Source of the DNA: Chromobacterium alkanivorans
GTDB lineage: Bacteria; Pseudomonadota; Gammaproteobacteria; Burkholderiales; Chromobacteriaceae
Length of the DNA: 64,000 nucleotides
Direction: 5' to 3'
Assembly (NCBI RefSeq): GCF_016937655.1
Contig: NZ_JAFHKL010000003.1
Location: forward strand, 1 to 64,000
Shown: positions 1-8,821 of the stretch, piece by piece
How the letters are laid out: the number at the start of each line of letters is the position of its first letter
How positions within the stretch are numbered: position 1 is the first letter of the stretch
The notes under the pieces: model-generated
What the model saw: only the letters and a program-made list of their open reading frames with translations
The model's database searches: none
Told to the model about the DNA's origin: nothing
Made by a program: the position numbers and the translations under genes

Positions 1-129
1 AGCGATGGCCGGGCTTTGAGCCTGGCCGCTGGCGGGCAGCTCCAGTTTGGGGCGGCTGTAGTCGGGGCCGACCGCGCAAGCGCTCAGCGCCAGCGCCACC
101 AATGAGGGAATCAGCGCGCGTTTAAGCAT
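1..129 (-). CDS. RND efflux outer-membrane factor, OprM/NodT-type lipoprotein (partial)
   Basis: Only the first 43 codons are inside the window; the rest lies to the left. The start MLKRALIPSLVALALSACAV is a lipoprotein signal ending in the lipobox LSAC, followed by the GPDYSRP stretch typical of OprM-type outer-membrane channels just after the lipidated Cys. The product would be the trimeric outer-membrane exit duct of the efflux pump encoded upstream. Its ATG lies inside the last codons of the pump gene (8-nt overlap), which suggests translational coupling and a single operon of adaptor, pump and channel. The family call rests on the N-terminal motif and gene order alone. Confidence 0.85.
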   Translation of the reverse strand, partial: MLKRALIPSLVALALSACAVGPDYSRPKLELPASGQAQSPAIA

Positions 130-3100
130 GGGGGGTCTCCTCCGCCGCGGCCGGCGCCTTGCGCCGCTCCGACGCCTGCATGATCAGCCGGAAGAACAAG
201 GGCACGAAGAAGGTGGCGATGAAGGTGGCGGCCAACATGCCGCCCACCACCGGGGTGCCCAGCGCGCGGCGGCTGGCGGAGCCGGCGCCGCTGGAAATCA
301 CCAGCGGCACGCAGCCCAGGATGAAGGCCAGCGAGGTCATCACGATGGGGCGGAAACGCAGCCGCGCCGCTTCCAGCGCCGCGTCCATCAGCGGCAAGCC
401 CTGCTGACGCTGCTGGACGGCGAACTCCACGATCAGAATGGCGTTCTTGGCGGCCAGACCCACCAGGGTGACCACGCCGATCTGGAAGTAGACGTTGTTG
501 TCCTGCTGGCCGATGACGGCGGCGAGCAAGGCGCCGAACAGCGCGAAGGGCACCGAAGTCACCACCGCCAGCGGCAGGCTCCAGCGTTCGTACTGCGCCG
601 CCAGGATCAGGAACACCATCAGGATGCCGAACAGGAAGGCGGCGGCGGCGGTGCCGCCGGCCAGTTTCTCCTGGTAGGCGCTGCCGCTCCAGGCCAGCGC
701 GTAGTCGTTGCCCAACACTTGCTGGGTAATCTCTTCCAGCGCCTGGATGGCCTGGCCGGAGCTGACGCCGGGTGCGGGCTGGGCCAGGATCTTGGCGGCG
801 TTGAAGATGTTGAAGCGGTCCACCAGTTCCGGCCCGTAGCTGGATTTGACCTCCACCAGGCTGGACAAGGGCACCATCACGCCGTCGGCCGAACGCACGT
901 AGATATTGGCGATGTCTTCCGGCCGCGCGCGGAAATCGGCTTCGGACTGCAGCTGCACCTTGTAAGTGCGGCCGAACTTGTTGAAGTCGTTGACGTAGAG
1001 CTGGCCGAAGGTGGCTTGCAGGGTGTCGAACACCTGATTGATGTCTATGCCCAGCGCCTTGGTCTTCTCGCGGTCCAGGTCCAGGTATTTCTGCGGCACA
1101 TTGGCGCGGAAAGTGGTGGTCACGCTGGCGAACTCCGGCCGCTGCCGCGCCGCGGCCAGCAGCTTGTCCGCCGCCTGGCTGAGCTTTTGCGCGCCCTGGT
1201 CGTTGCGGTCCTGCAGATAAGCCTCCAGGCCGCCGGTGGTGGACATGCCGATGATGGGCGCCGGGTTGAAGGCGCTCATCACGCCGGTCTGCACGGTGCG
1301 ACCCAGGCGGTTGAACTCGGCGGCCACGGAGAAGGAGTCTTCGCCCTTGGCCTTGCGCTGGTCCCAGTCCTTGAGGGTGACGAAGCTGGTGCCGCGGTTG
1401 GTCTGCTTGGAGCCGGACAGGATGTCGAAACCGGTGAAGGTGGTGACGCTTTCCACATTGGGATTGGCCATCATCAGCCGGTCGAATTCCGCCGTGGCCT
1501 TGGCGGTGCGGGTCAGCGCGGCCGCGTCCGGCAAGGCGGTGTTGGCGAACAGCGTGCCCATGTCCTCATTGGGCACCAGCGAGCCCGGCACTTTCTGGTA
1601 CAGGCCGACGGTGGCGGCCAGAATGACGGCGATCAGGCCGAAGGCGACGCCGACGCGGCGGTTGAGAAACAGCACGCCCAGCACATAGCGGCCGGTCAGC
1701 CGTTCGAAGACGCGGTTGAACCACTGGAAAAAGCGCGGCGGCTGATGGTGGCCGGGCTTGAGCAGCAAAGCGCACATTGCCGGGGTCAGCGTCAGCGCGA
1801 CGATGCCGGAGATGATCACCGACATGGCGATGGTGACGGCGAACTGCTTGTACATCACGCCGGTCATGCCGCCCATGAAGGCCACCGGCAGGAACACCGC
1901 GCACAAGACCAGCACGATGGCCACCAAGGCGCCGGACACCTCGCCCATCGCCAGCACCGCGGCCTCCTTGGCGCTGCAGCGCCGCTCGCTCATGATGCGT
2001 TCCACGTTCTCCAGCACCACGATGGCGTCGTCCACCACGATGCCGATGGCCAGCACCATGCCGAACAGGGTCAGCAGATTGATGGAGAAGCCCAGGAGCA
2101 GCATGCCGGCGAAGGTGCCTATCAGCGACACCGGCACCGCGATGCAGGGAATCAGCGTGGCGCGGAAGTTCTGCAAGAACAAATAAACCACCAGGAACAC
2201 CAGCACGGTGGCTTCGGCCAGGGTGGTCACCACTCCGTGGATGGAGACCTTGACGAATTTGGTGGTGTCGAAGGGAATGGTGTAGTCCACCCCGGCCGGG
2301 AAGCGGCCCTTGAGTTCCTCCATCTTGGACGCGATGGCGTCGGACACCTTGAGCGCGTTGGCGCTGGGTTGCAGATAGGTGGTGATGCCGACGCTGGGCT
2401 TGCCGTTGCGGTTGCCGATCACATCGTAGTCGTTGCCGCCCATTTCCACCCGCGCCACGTCCTTGACGCGGATCTTGGAGCCGTCCGGCATCGAACGCAC
2501 GATGATGTTCTCGAACTCCTTGGGTTCGCTGAGCCGGCCCTTGGCGTTGACGGTGTAGGTGAAGCTGATGGGCTCGCTGGTGGGCTGGGCGCCGATCTTG
2601 CCGGCGGCGAACTGGGCGTTCTGCTCGCGCACCGCCTTGGCCACATCGGACGGGGTCAGACCCAACTGTGCCATGCGGTCCGGCCGCAGCCACAGCCGCA
2701 TCGCGTAGTCGGTGCCGCCCATCATCGCCACGTCGCCCACGCCGGGAATGCGCTTGAGCTCGTCCATCACATTGAGCAGGGCGAAATTGGACAGATAGTT
2801 GCGGTCGTACTGGCCGGTGGGCGAGCCGATGGAGATCACGCTGAGCACCGAGGTGGACTTCTTGCGCACGGTGACGCCCTGGCGCTGCACCTCGTCCGGC
2901 AGCTGCTTCATCGCCGCCTGCACCCGGTTGTTGACGTCGATGGTGGCCTGGTCCGGATCCGTGCCCACGGCGAAATAGACGTTGAGGCTGAGCTGGCCGT
3001 TGGAAGCGGCGCTGGACTGCATGTAGAGCATGTTTTCCACGCCGTTGAGCTGCTGCTCCAACGGCGCGGCCACGGTCTGGGCGATGGTTTCCGGCGTGGC

Positions 3101-3256
3101 TCCCGGATAGTTGGCCGACACCGACACCACGGCCGGAACGATCTGCGGGTACTGCTCCACCGGCAGCGCGCGCATCGCCGCCAAGCCCGCCAGCACAATG
3201 ATGATGGACAGCACGCTGGCGAAGATGGGGCGATTGATGAAGAAACGCGAGAACAT
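122..3256 (-). CDS. RND multidrug efflux pump, inner-membrane subunit (HAE1/AcrB-like)
   Basis: The 1044-aa product has the length and layout of AcrB/MexB proton-driven drug pumps: an N-terminal membrane helix starting MFSRFFINRPIFASVL, two large periplasmic loops and twelve predicted membrane segments. The proton-relay Asp pair is visible in GIVVDDAIVVLENVERI in TM4, and the partner Lys in GLAAKNAILIVEFA in TM10. The last helices carry the common FRPIVMTSLAFILG stretch. It is the middle gene of a three-gene operon with the adaptor upstream (10-bp gap) and the outer-membrane channel downstream (overlapping). Substrates cannot be read from the sequence. No TetR or MarR regulator is adjacent within the window. 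Confidence 0.95.
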   Translation of the reverse strand: MFSRFFINRPIFASVLSIIIVLAGLAAMRALPVEQYPQIVPAVVSVSANYPGATPETIAQTVAAPLEQQLNGVENMLYMQSSAASNGQLSLNVYFAVGTDPDQATIDVNNRVQAAMKQLPDEVQRQGVTVRKKSTSVLSVISIGSPTGQYDRNYLSNFALLNVMDELKRIPGVGDVAMMGGTDYAMRLWLRPDRMAQLGLTPSDVAKAVREQNAQFAAGKIGAQPTSEPISFTYTVNAKGRLSEPKEFENIIVRSMPDGSKIRVKDVARVEMGGNDYDVIGNRNGKPSVGITTYLQPSANALKVSDAIASKMEELKGRFPAGVDYTIPFDTTKFVKVSIHGVVTTLAEATVLVFLVVYLFLQNFRATLIPCIAVPVSLIGTFAGMLLLGFSINLLTLFGMVLAIGIVVDDAIVVLENVERIMSERRCSAKEAAVLAMGEVSGALVAIVLVLCAVFLPVAFMGGMTGVMYKQFAVTIAMSVIISGIVALTLTPAMCALLLKPGHHQPPRFFQWFNRVFERLTGRYVLGVLFLNRRVGVAFGLIAVILAATVGLYQKVPGSLVPNEDMGTLFANTALPDAAALTRTAKATAEFDRLMMANPNVESVTTFTGFDILSGSKQTNRGTSFVTLKDWDQRKAKGEDSFSVAAEFNRLGRTVQTGVMSAFNPAPIIGMSTTGGLEAYLQDRNDQGAQKLSQAADKLLAAARQRPEFASVTTTFRANVPQKYLDLDREKTKALGIDINQVFDTLQATFGQLYVNDFNKFGRTYKVQLQSEADFRARPEDIANIYVRSADGVMVPLSSLVEVKSSYGPELVDRFNIFNAAKILAQPAPGVSSGQAIQALEEITQQVLGNDYALAWSGSAYQEKLAGGTAAAAFLFGILMVFLILAAQYERWSLPLAVVTSVPFALFGALLAAVIGQQDNNVYFQIGVVTLVGLAAKNAILIVEFAVQQRQQGLPLMDAALEAARLRFRPIVMTSLAFILGCVPLVISSGAGSASRRALGTPVVGGMLAATFIATFFVPLFFRLIMQASERRKAPAAAEETPHA

Positions 3257-3266
3257 GGCCTGCTCC

Positions 3267-4409
3267 TTACGCCTTGGCCGGGGCGGCGGCCACCGGCTTG
3301 ACCACGGTGCCGGGGCGGGCCTGCATCAGACCGTCGACAATCACCCGCTCCCCGGCCTTGAGGCCGGATTCGATCACCACCCGGCCACCGGTCTGGCCGC
3401 CCAGCTTGACCATTCTGGCCTGTACCTTGTCGCCCTCGCCCACCACCATCACCTGATTGTCGGCCTGGGCCTGGACCACGGCCTGCTCAGGCACGGTCAG
3501 CACGTTCTTGCGCACGCCCAGATCCAGCTGCACGCGCACGAACTGGCCGGGCAGCAAACGCTCGTCCTCATTGGGAAATTGCGCGCGCGCGCTGATGGTG
3601 CCGGTCTTGGGGTCCACGCGGTTGTCGCGGAAGTCCAGTTTGCCGCTTTGCGCGTAGACGCGGCCGTCCGCCAGGCGGATATGCACCGGATGATTGGTCT
3701 GGTCCTGGGCGCTCACCTTGCCGGTGGACAGGCTGTGCTCGTAATTGAGGCTGTCCTGCTCAGAGATGGCGAAGTTGACGTAGATGGGGTTGAGCTGGGA
3801 AATGGTGGTCAGCGGCGCGGCGGCGTCCACGCGGATCAGGCTGCCTTCGGACTGCACCTGCTTGCTGGTCAGGCCCGGAATCGGCGCAGTGACGCGGGTG
3901 TAGTCCAGATTGAGCTGAGCCTCCTTGACCTTGGCGTCGGCGGACTGTTTGGCCGCCTTGGCGGAATTCAGCGCCGCCACCGCGTTGTCGTAGTCCATCT
4001 TGGACACCGCCTGCTCCTGGTACAGCGGACGGATGCGCGTCAGATCGGCGTCGGCCTTCTGCAGCGCGGCCAGCTGCACCGCCTGCGCGCCCTTGGCCTG
4101 CTCCAACTGCGCCTGATAGGGCGCGGGGTCGATCTGGAACAGCGTCTGGCCCTGCTTCACCGGCTGGCCTTCCACATAGGTGCGCTTGAGCAGGATGCCG
4201 CCCACGCGGGCGCGCACCTCGATGTCGCGGTAACCGGCGGTTTCACCCACCAGTTCCATGGTCATCGGCACGTCGCCGGGCGCGACGGTCTCCACGGTGA
4301 CTTGCGGCACGGCGGCGGCCGGCTGCTGCGGCGAACCGCAAGCGGTCAGCCAGGCAGGCGCGGACAATAGCAGGGCAAGCGACAACAGCTGTCGCGGCGA
4401 ATAGCGCAT
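3267..4409 (-). CDS. RND efflux periplasmic adaptor (membrane fusion protein, lipoprotein)
   Basis: This 380-aa adaptor joins the inner-membrane pump to the outer-membrane channel. I chose the ATG at 4409, not the upstream in-frame start, because it follows a good ribosome binding site (GGAGAAATAATA) and begins a clear lipoprotein signal: MRYSPRQLLSLALLL up to the lipobox LTAC. The mature part shows the AcrA/MexA pattern: a lipoyl half (RARVGGILLKRTYVEGQPV), a helical hairpin around YQAQLEQAKGAQAVQLAALQ, a second lipoyl half (YTRVTAPIPGLTSKQ), then beta-barrel and membrane-proximal domains. It is the first gene of the operon, so the promoter should lie in the repeat-bearing region upstream. 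Confidence 0.93.
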   Translation of the reverse strand: MRYSPRQLLSLALLLSAPAWLTACGSPQQPAAAVPQVTVETVAPGDVPMTMELVGETAGYRDIEVRARVGGILLKRTYVEGQPVKQGQTLFQIDPAPYQAQLEQAKGAQAVQLAALQKADADLTRIRPLYQEQAVSKMDYDNAVAALNSAKAAKQSADAKVKEAQLNLDYTRVTAPIPGLTSKQVQSEGSLIRVDAAAPLTTISQLNPIYVNFAISEQDSLNYEHSLSTGKVSAQDQTNHPVHIRLADGRVYAQSGKLDFRDNRVDPKTGTISARAQFPNEDERLLPGQFVRVQLDLGVRKNVLTVPEQAVVQAQADNQVMVVGEGDKVQARMVKLGGQTGGRVVIESGLKAGERVIVDGLMQARPGTVVKPVAAAPAKA

Positions 4410-4537
4410 TATTATTTCTCCATATGAGCGGGTATTCAGGATGGGCGGGCCAATCCAGGCGCAAGCGGAAGCCTTGTCGAGGTCAAACGGACTGCTCTGA
4501 GCCAAGGGCGCGGCAGTCCTGTTTGGAAGCGGTTTAA

Positions 4538-4650
4538 GAAGCTGTTCACAATCTGCGGCGCTGCGGCGTTGAAAACCACGGCCAAATGCTCATGCATCTC
4601 AGCGCTTTTCACCGGGTCTCGCTCTGGCTCGCGGGATGTTGAACAGGCTC
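4538..4650. repeat. Family F1 inverted-repeat element, degenerate copy
   Basis: This copy lies in the reverse orientation, like the one at 13216. It starts GAAGCTGTTCACAATCTGC and ends GATGTTGAACAGGCTC, but has lost about 27 bp including the central GTAC palindrome. It is flanked by TAA on the left (4535-4537) and CAA on the right (4651-4653). The CAA is shared with the neighbouring F2 element. With that element it fills most of the 532-bp gap between the efflux operon and the solute-binding protein gene. Confidence 0.7.
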
Positions 4651-4653
4651 CAA

Positions 4654-4764
4654 GACCCGCCAACAAAACCCCAGATCCCGCCTTGCGCCTCCTTGCCGTG
4701 CGACGGCTACTGCCTGCGTCGGCGCGTCCTGGCTCAGGGTCTCTGCGAGGCGTTGTCAACGGCT
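4654..4764. repeat. Family F2 inverted-repeat element, diverged copy
   Basis: The segment aligns with the F2 copy at 47596 read in reverse: it runs from GACCCGCCAACAAAACCCC, through a central stem GCCGT-GCG-ACGGC and the shared GCGTCGGCGCG block, to CAACGGCTC and the triplet TAA. Compared with the other copies the central stem keeps its pairing but has a different sequence. It directly follows the F1 element. The rest of the gap, 4765-4941, is AT-rich; I see no gene in it. Confidence 0.65.
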
Positions 4765-4941
4765 CTAAACCGTTGCTTATTAGAACAGCCTGTTATGAAG
4801 CGTTTTTTTTGAAAACCACCGTTTTTGTAAATTGCGGGTAAATTCACGATAAAACGGTGTAAAAAGTTGTGAATGCGAATCAAGTGCATGATTACGGCAT
4901 TGGCTCGCCATTTTTGCGGTTTCGCGCCCTGCCGCCCGCGC

Positions 4942-5700
4942 TTATTTCCCGGCGGGAGGGGTCTGGAAGGTCTTGAGCAGGCGCGCGTAGCTGCCGTCGC
5001 GGCGCATCGAGCGCAGGCCGGCCTCAAACTGCTCCGCGCGCTCCTTGCCCTTGGGCTTCGCCTTGGAGAAAGCCAGCCAGAAACCGTCCTGGCTGATGCG
5101 CCCCACCTTGCGGACTCGGCCGGCGGAGGGATTGCCGCGGATGCGCAGCTGCCCCGGCAGCGTGTTCATCAGCACGTAATCCACGCGCCGGGCCAAGAGC
5201 ATGCGAATCAGATCGTCGTCCGAGTTGGCCACTGATTTGATGATGTTGGGATCATTCATGAAGGCGCTGGGATAGGTATAGTCCTGGGTGATGCCCACCC
5301 GGCGCTTGGCTAGGTCCCGCATGCCCAGCCCAGTCTTGCTGGAGGCGTAGGCGAAGATGGCCAGCTCCTCGGTGAACATCGGCGTTGGATGCCACCAGAA
5401 CTGGCTTCTATTGTCGTCGGTGATGGTGGCGCTGAGGCAGCCGGCGGCGCGGCCGACGCGCGCCAGCATCAGGCAACGCGCAAACGGCACCGAAACAAAG
5501 CGGACCGCCACGCCCTGGCGGCGAAACGCCTCGCGCGCCAGTTGCGGCGCCAGCCCTTGCGCCGCGCCGTCGGCGCCGCGCACCGAATACGGCGGCCAGT
5601 CGTCCTCCACCGCGATCAGCAGCGCCGCGGCCGATGCGGCCGTCGGCGCCGCGACGGCCAGCAGGCCCGCGCACAAGAACCGTCGAAACCACGCTTGCAT
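4942..5700 (-). CDS. Periplasmic solute-binding protein, family 3 (PF00497-type)
   Basis: The 252-aa product starts MQAWFRRFLCAGLLAVAA with a signal peptide ending near ASAAA. The mature protein opens with LLIAVEDDWPPYSVRG, the usual first strand of amino-acid-type binding proteins, and continues with the two-lobe pattern (GITQDYTYPSAFM, VDYVLMNTLPGQLRIRG). The start at 5700 follows a GGAGAA site. There is no permease or ATPase gene beside it, so it may be an orphan binding protein or a sensory relative. The ligand is unknown. It points away from the hydrolase gene across a 193-bp divergent region. Confidence 0.8.
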   Translation of the reverse strand: MQAWFRRFLCAGLLAVAAPTAASAAALLIAVEDDWPPYSVRGADGAAQGLAPQLAREAFRRQGVAVRFVSVPFARCLMLARVGRAAGCLSATITDDNRSQFWWHPTPMFTEELAIFAYASSKTGLGMRDLAKRRVGITQDYTYPSAFMNDPNIIKSVANSDDDLIRMLLARRVDYVLMNTLPGQLRIRGNPSAGRVRKVGRISQDGFWLAFSKAKPKGKERAEQFEAGLRSMRRDGSYARLLKTFQTPPAGK

Positions 5701-5893
5701 CTGTATTCTCCCGGCGCGGCGACGCGGCCCAAGCCCACGGCCACTCAGCGGCGATTGACAAGCGCCGCGCCCGCGCCAACAATCGTCCGATGCCAACGTC
5801 CTCTTTTCCGGCCTTGAGCGCCGACACGGTTAACATCGACAATTTTGATCGCCGCGCCAGCGTTCAAACCGGCGCAGCGCCCTTCCCTTCCAC

Positions 5894-6703
5894 ATGCCGG
5901 AGCCGCGCGTGAAGAGCGCGCCGCCGGCGGCCCAGGACCGCATGACCCCGCTGGACGGCGGCGAGGTCTTCTCCCGCCTCTGGCCCGCCGCCGCCCCGGC
6001 CGCGCCGCTGATCCTGCTGTTCCACGACTCGCTGGGCTGCGTCGAGCTATGGCGCGACTTTCCCGCGCAGCTGCGCGCCGCCTCCGGCTGCGCGGTGCTC
6101 GCCTACGACCGGCTGGGCCATGGCCGCTCCAGTCCCCGCGCCCAGTGGCCGGAACTGGACTTCATCCGCCGCGAGGCCCTGCTCCTAACCGAACTGCTGG
6201 CCGGCTGGAACATCGGCCGCTTCATCGCCTTCGGCCACAGCGTGGGCGGCGCCATCGCCGCGCATTGCGCCGTGCTGCGGCCGGCCGCCTGCCAGGCCTT
6301 GATCACGGAATCGGCGCAAGCCTTCGTCGAAGAACGCACCCTCGGCGGCATCCGCGCCGCGCAACAACAGCTGAGCCGGCCGGAGCAGCGGGAAAAGCTG
6401 CGCCGCTATCACGGCGACAAGGCGGACTGGGTGCTGAACGCCTGGGTGCGAACCTGGCTGGCCCCAGGCTTTGCCGGCTGGAACCTGGCCGCGGAACTGC
6501 CCGCCCTGCATTGCCCGCTGCTGGCCATTCACGGCGAGGAAGACGAATACGGCAGCGCGCTGCATCCCCGGCGCTACCTGGGCCTGAGCCGGGAAGCGGC
6601 CGAACTCTTGCTGCTTCCGGGCGTCCGTCACCTGCCGCACCGGGAACAGCCGGAGCTCGTTGCCGGCGCCGTGGCCGGCTTTCTGCGCCGCCGCCTGGGC
6701 TGA
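5894..6703 (+). CDS. Alpha/beta hydrolase
   Basis: The 269-aa protein has the alpha/beta-hydrolase fold signs: an oxyanion-side strand LILLFHDSLG, YDRLGHGRSS before helix B, the nucleophile elbow FGHSVGGAIA (Ser as nucleophile), an acid in HGEEDEYG and the catalytic His in GVRHLPH. No signal peptide is seen, so it is probably cytoplasmic. The start is uncertain: the ATG at 5894 has no clear ribosome binding site, while the in-frame ATG at 5942 follows CAGGA and would give MTPLDGGEVF. The substrate is unknown. The thioesterase gene follows about 100 bp downstream on the same strand. Confidence 0.85.
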   Translation: MPEPRVKSAPPAAQDRMTPLDGGEVFSRLWPAAAPAAPLILLFHDSLGCVELWRDFPAQLRAASGCAVLAYDRLGHGRSSPRAQWPELDFIRREALLLTELLAGWNIGRFIAFGHSVGGAIAAHCAVLRPAACQALITESAQAFVEERTLGGIRAAQQQLSRPEQREKLRRYHGDKADWVLNAWVRTWLAPGFAGWNLAAELPALHCPLLAIHGEEDEYGSALHPRRYLGLSREAAELLLLPGVRHLPHREQPELVAGAVAGFLRRRLG

Positions 6704-6802
6704 AACGGCTTGCGGCAAAGCGCTTGACCCCCGCGCGCGGGCAATGCCAAGATCATGCACCGCCCGCCTTCATGCTAACCGTTGCCGTTCGAGGAGATTG
6801 GT

Positions 6803-7240
6803 TTGGAACCGTTTTGCCATCCGCTGGAAGTGCGCTGGTCCGACTGCGACGCCAACCAGCACGTCCGCCACACCGCCTACGCCGACTTCTGTACCCATGC
6901 CCGCATAGAATGGCTGCGCGGCCAAGGCTTCGGCTTTGAACAATTCCAGGCGCAGGGGTTCGGCCCAGTCATTTTCAAGGAGTGGACCGAGTATTTCAAG
7001 GAACTGCGGCTGAGCGAACGCATCCACGTGCGCCTGGCCATCGCCGGCCTGAGCCAGGACGGCAAACGCTTTTGCATCCGCCACGAGATTTACAAGGAGG
7101 ACGGCCGCCTGGCCGCGCGTCACGAGGTCAGCGGCTCCTGGATGGACCTGACGCTGCGCAAGCTGACCGCGCCGCCGCCGGAACTGAGCGCCATCTTCGC
7201 CTGGGCGGAGCGCACCGAGGACTTCCAGGCGCTGGATTGA
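6803..7240 (+). CDS. Acyl-CoA thioesterase, 4HBT hotdog family
   Basis: This 145-aa hotdog-fold protein carries the 4-hydroxybenzoyl-CoA-thioesterase signature near its start: VRWSDCDANQHVRH, where the DxDxxxHV pattern holds the catalytic Asp. The second strand VIFKEWTEYFKEL is typical for YbgC/FadM-like enzymes. I set the start at the TTG at 6803 because GAGGAG lies six bases upstream; an earlier TTG at 6782 would put that site inside the gene. It probably hydrolyses medium or long acyl-CoA esters in the cytoplasm. A strong hairpin terminator follows. Confidence 0.88.
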   Translation: MEPFCHPLEVRWSDCDANQHVRHTAYADFCTHARIEWLRGQGFGFEQFQAQGFGPVIFKEWTEYFKELRLSERIHVRLAIAGLSQDGKRFCIRHEIYKEDGRLAARHEVSGSWMDLTLRKLTAPPPELSAIFAWAERTEDFQALD

Positions 7241-7255
7241 GCAAGGCCGAACGCG

Positions 7256-7288
7256 AAAAAGCCCTGACTGAAACAGTCAGGGCTTTTT
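7256..7288 (+). terminator. Intrinsic terminator after the thioesterase gene
   Basis: A perfect stem GCCCTGACTG/CAGTCAGGGC with an AAA loop (7261-7283) is followed by five T and preceded by five A, so it can work in both directions. It also ends transcription from the tRNA-Ser genes on the other strand. Confidence 0.9.
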
Positions 7289-7296
7289 GCTTGCTT

Positions 7297-7387
7297 TGGC
7301 GGAGAGGGGGGGATTCGAACCCCCGTTAGGGTATTACCCTAAACACGCTTTCCAGGCGTGCGACTTAAACCACTCATCCACCTCTCC
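7297..7387 (-). tRNA. tRNA-Ser (anticodon GGA), copy 1
   Basis: Read on the minus strand the gene starts GGAGAGGTGGATGAGTGG and closes with the matching acceptor arm CCTCTCC, the discriminator G and an encoded CCA. The anticodon loop reads CTGGAAA, giving GGA, which decodes UCC/UCU. The long variable arm (TTAGGGTAATACCCTAA) is the class II mark of serine tRNAs. It is 91 nt with CCA. An identical copy lies 164 bp to the right. Confidence 0.97.
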
Positions 7388-7460
7388 GGAGGTGTCTTGC
7401 TTGTTTGCGCCGGCCTGGCCGGAGCAATAAAAAAACCGCCAGGGCAGTTTTCGTCAATTC

Positions 7461-7551
7461 TGGCGGAGAGGGGGGGATTCGAACCCCCGTTAGGGTATTA
7501 CCCTAAACACGCTTTCCAGGCGTGCGACTTAAACCACTCATCCACCTCTCC
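7461..7551 (-). tRNA. tRNA-Ser (anticodon GGA), copy 2
   Basis: This is identical over all 91 nt to the copy at 7297, including the encoded CCA, the GGA anticodon and the long variable arm. The 73-bp spacer between them differs from the flanks and holds no gene. The two genes are probably transcribed together from a promoter near 7552-7613. Confidence 0.97.
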
Positions 7552-7613
7552 AGAATCCCCGTGAAACAAGGCGCTTGGCGTTTCGTTCACAGAGGCTGCG
7601 CAGTATATAAGCC

Positions 7614-8747
7614 CTATTCATCCGGCGCAAGTGTTTTGTAAGCGGAATGAGAAAAAAGCGCGTCGACATACTCGCCCACTCCTTCGCGCTCGCGCCGCAG
7701 CCAGCCGGCTATCGCAGCGCGAAAGCGCGGGTCGGCGATATAGTGAGCGGACCAGGTGCGCTCCGGTTCGAAGCCGCGCGCCAGCTTGTGCTCGCCCTGG
7801 GCGCCGCCCTCGAAGCATTGCAGGCCGGCGCGGATCGCGTACTCCAGGCCCTGGTAATAGCACAGCTCGAAATGCAGGCAGGGAATGTCGACCAACGCGC
7901 CCCAGTAACGCCCGTACAGCACCCCGTCCTGCACCAGGCACAGGCTGGCCGCCGCCGGCTCGCCGTCCCGCTCGGCGACGAACATCAGGCAATGCGGACC
8001 CAGCCTCTCCGCCAGCAAGGCGAAAAAGGCCGGATTCAGATAGGGCGCGGAACGGCGTTCCAGATACGTCTGGCGGTAGCAACGGTAGAAAAACGCCCAG
8101 TCCTCGGCGACGATGGCATCCCCGCGCAATGCCCGCACGCTGACGCCGGCCTCGGCCACCTTGCGCCGCTCCTGACGGATCTTCTTGCGCTTGTCGCGGC
8201 TCAGCGTGGCCAGGAAAGCGTCGAAGTCGGCATAGCCGCGGTTGCGCCAGTGGAACTGCACGCCCTCGCGCAGCAGCCAGCCGGCCTCGCCCAGGGCTTG
8301 CGCCTCCTCCGCCGTAGGAAACAGCACATGGGCCGACGACAGGCCGTGCTCGTCCACCACCTGCTCCAGGCCGGCGATCAGCCGCGGCCAGGCCGCGGCG
8401 TCGCCCAGCAAGCGCCGGCCGCTGACCGGGCTGAACGGCGACGCCACCACCAGCTTGGGATAGTAGGCCAGGCCGGCTCGCGCATAGGCCTCGGCCCAGG
8501 CCCAGTCGAACACGTATTCGCCGCGCGAATGGCGCTTCAAATAGGCCGGCGCCAGCGCCTGCAAACTGCCGCCCCGCTCCAGGCCCAGCGGCAAGGCTTG
8601 CCAGCCGCTGGCCTCGCCCACGCAAGCCGCCCGCTCCAGCGCCTCCAGCCACGGCCGGCTGATGAACAGATTGCCGCCCTCCCCCAGGCCCGCCCATTGT
8701 TCCGCGCTCCAGGCGCCCACTCCCTCATGCAATTGCAGCGACTCCAT
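7614..8747 (-). CDS. FemAB/GNAT-like acyltransferase (COG3146, PF04339-type)
   Basis: The 377-aa product matches the large cytoplasmic GNAT-like family often named peptidogalycan biosynthesis or DUF482. Marks include an N-terminal FISRPWLEALER segment, the middle block VQFHWRNRGYADFDAFLATL followed by the basic RDKRKKIRQERRK, and a C-terminal second GNAT fold with LYGRYWGALVDIPCLHFELC and the closing HKLARGFEP. The start follows GAGAGGAATC. The biochemical function is not established for the family. The gene is divergent from nadE with a 74-bp gap. Confidence 0.85.
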   Translation of the reverse strand: MESLQLHEGVGAWSAEQWAGLGEGGNLFISRPWLEALERAACVGEASGWQALPLGLERGGSLQALAPAYLKRHSRGEYVFDWAWAEAYARAGLAYYPKLVVASPFSPVSGRRLLGDAAAWPRLIAGLEQVVDEHGLSSAHVLFPTAEEAQALGEAGWLLREGVQFHWRNRGYADFDAFLATLSRDKRKKIRQERRKVAEAGVSVRALRGDAIVAEDWAFFYRCYRQTYLERRSAPYLNPAFFALLAERLGPHCLMFVAERDGEPAAASLCLVQDGVLYGRYWGALVDIPCLHFELCYYQGLEYAIRAGLQCFEGGAQGEHKLARGFEPERTWSAHYIADPRFRAAIAGWLRREREGVGEYVDALFSHSAYKTLAPDE

Positions 8748-8821
8748 GATTCCTCTCGGGCGTTTGCGCCGTCTATCAGGTAAAATTCCATCTATCTCGA
8801 AACATTCGGTTCCCTATCAAG

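Noticed and set aside
128-3301. A long open frame on the plus strand opposite the RND pump gene, and similar ones opposite uvrA and the hybrid kinase
   Set aside because: These are shadows caused by high GC content. Their products are His/Gln/Gly-rich without family motifs, while the other strand encodes clear proteins.
7297-7551. tRNA pair as attachment site of an integrated island
   Set aside because: No integrase, no partial tRNA repeat at a distance, and the genes around are housekeeping in character.
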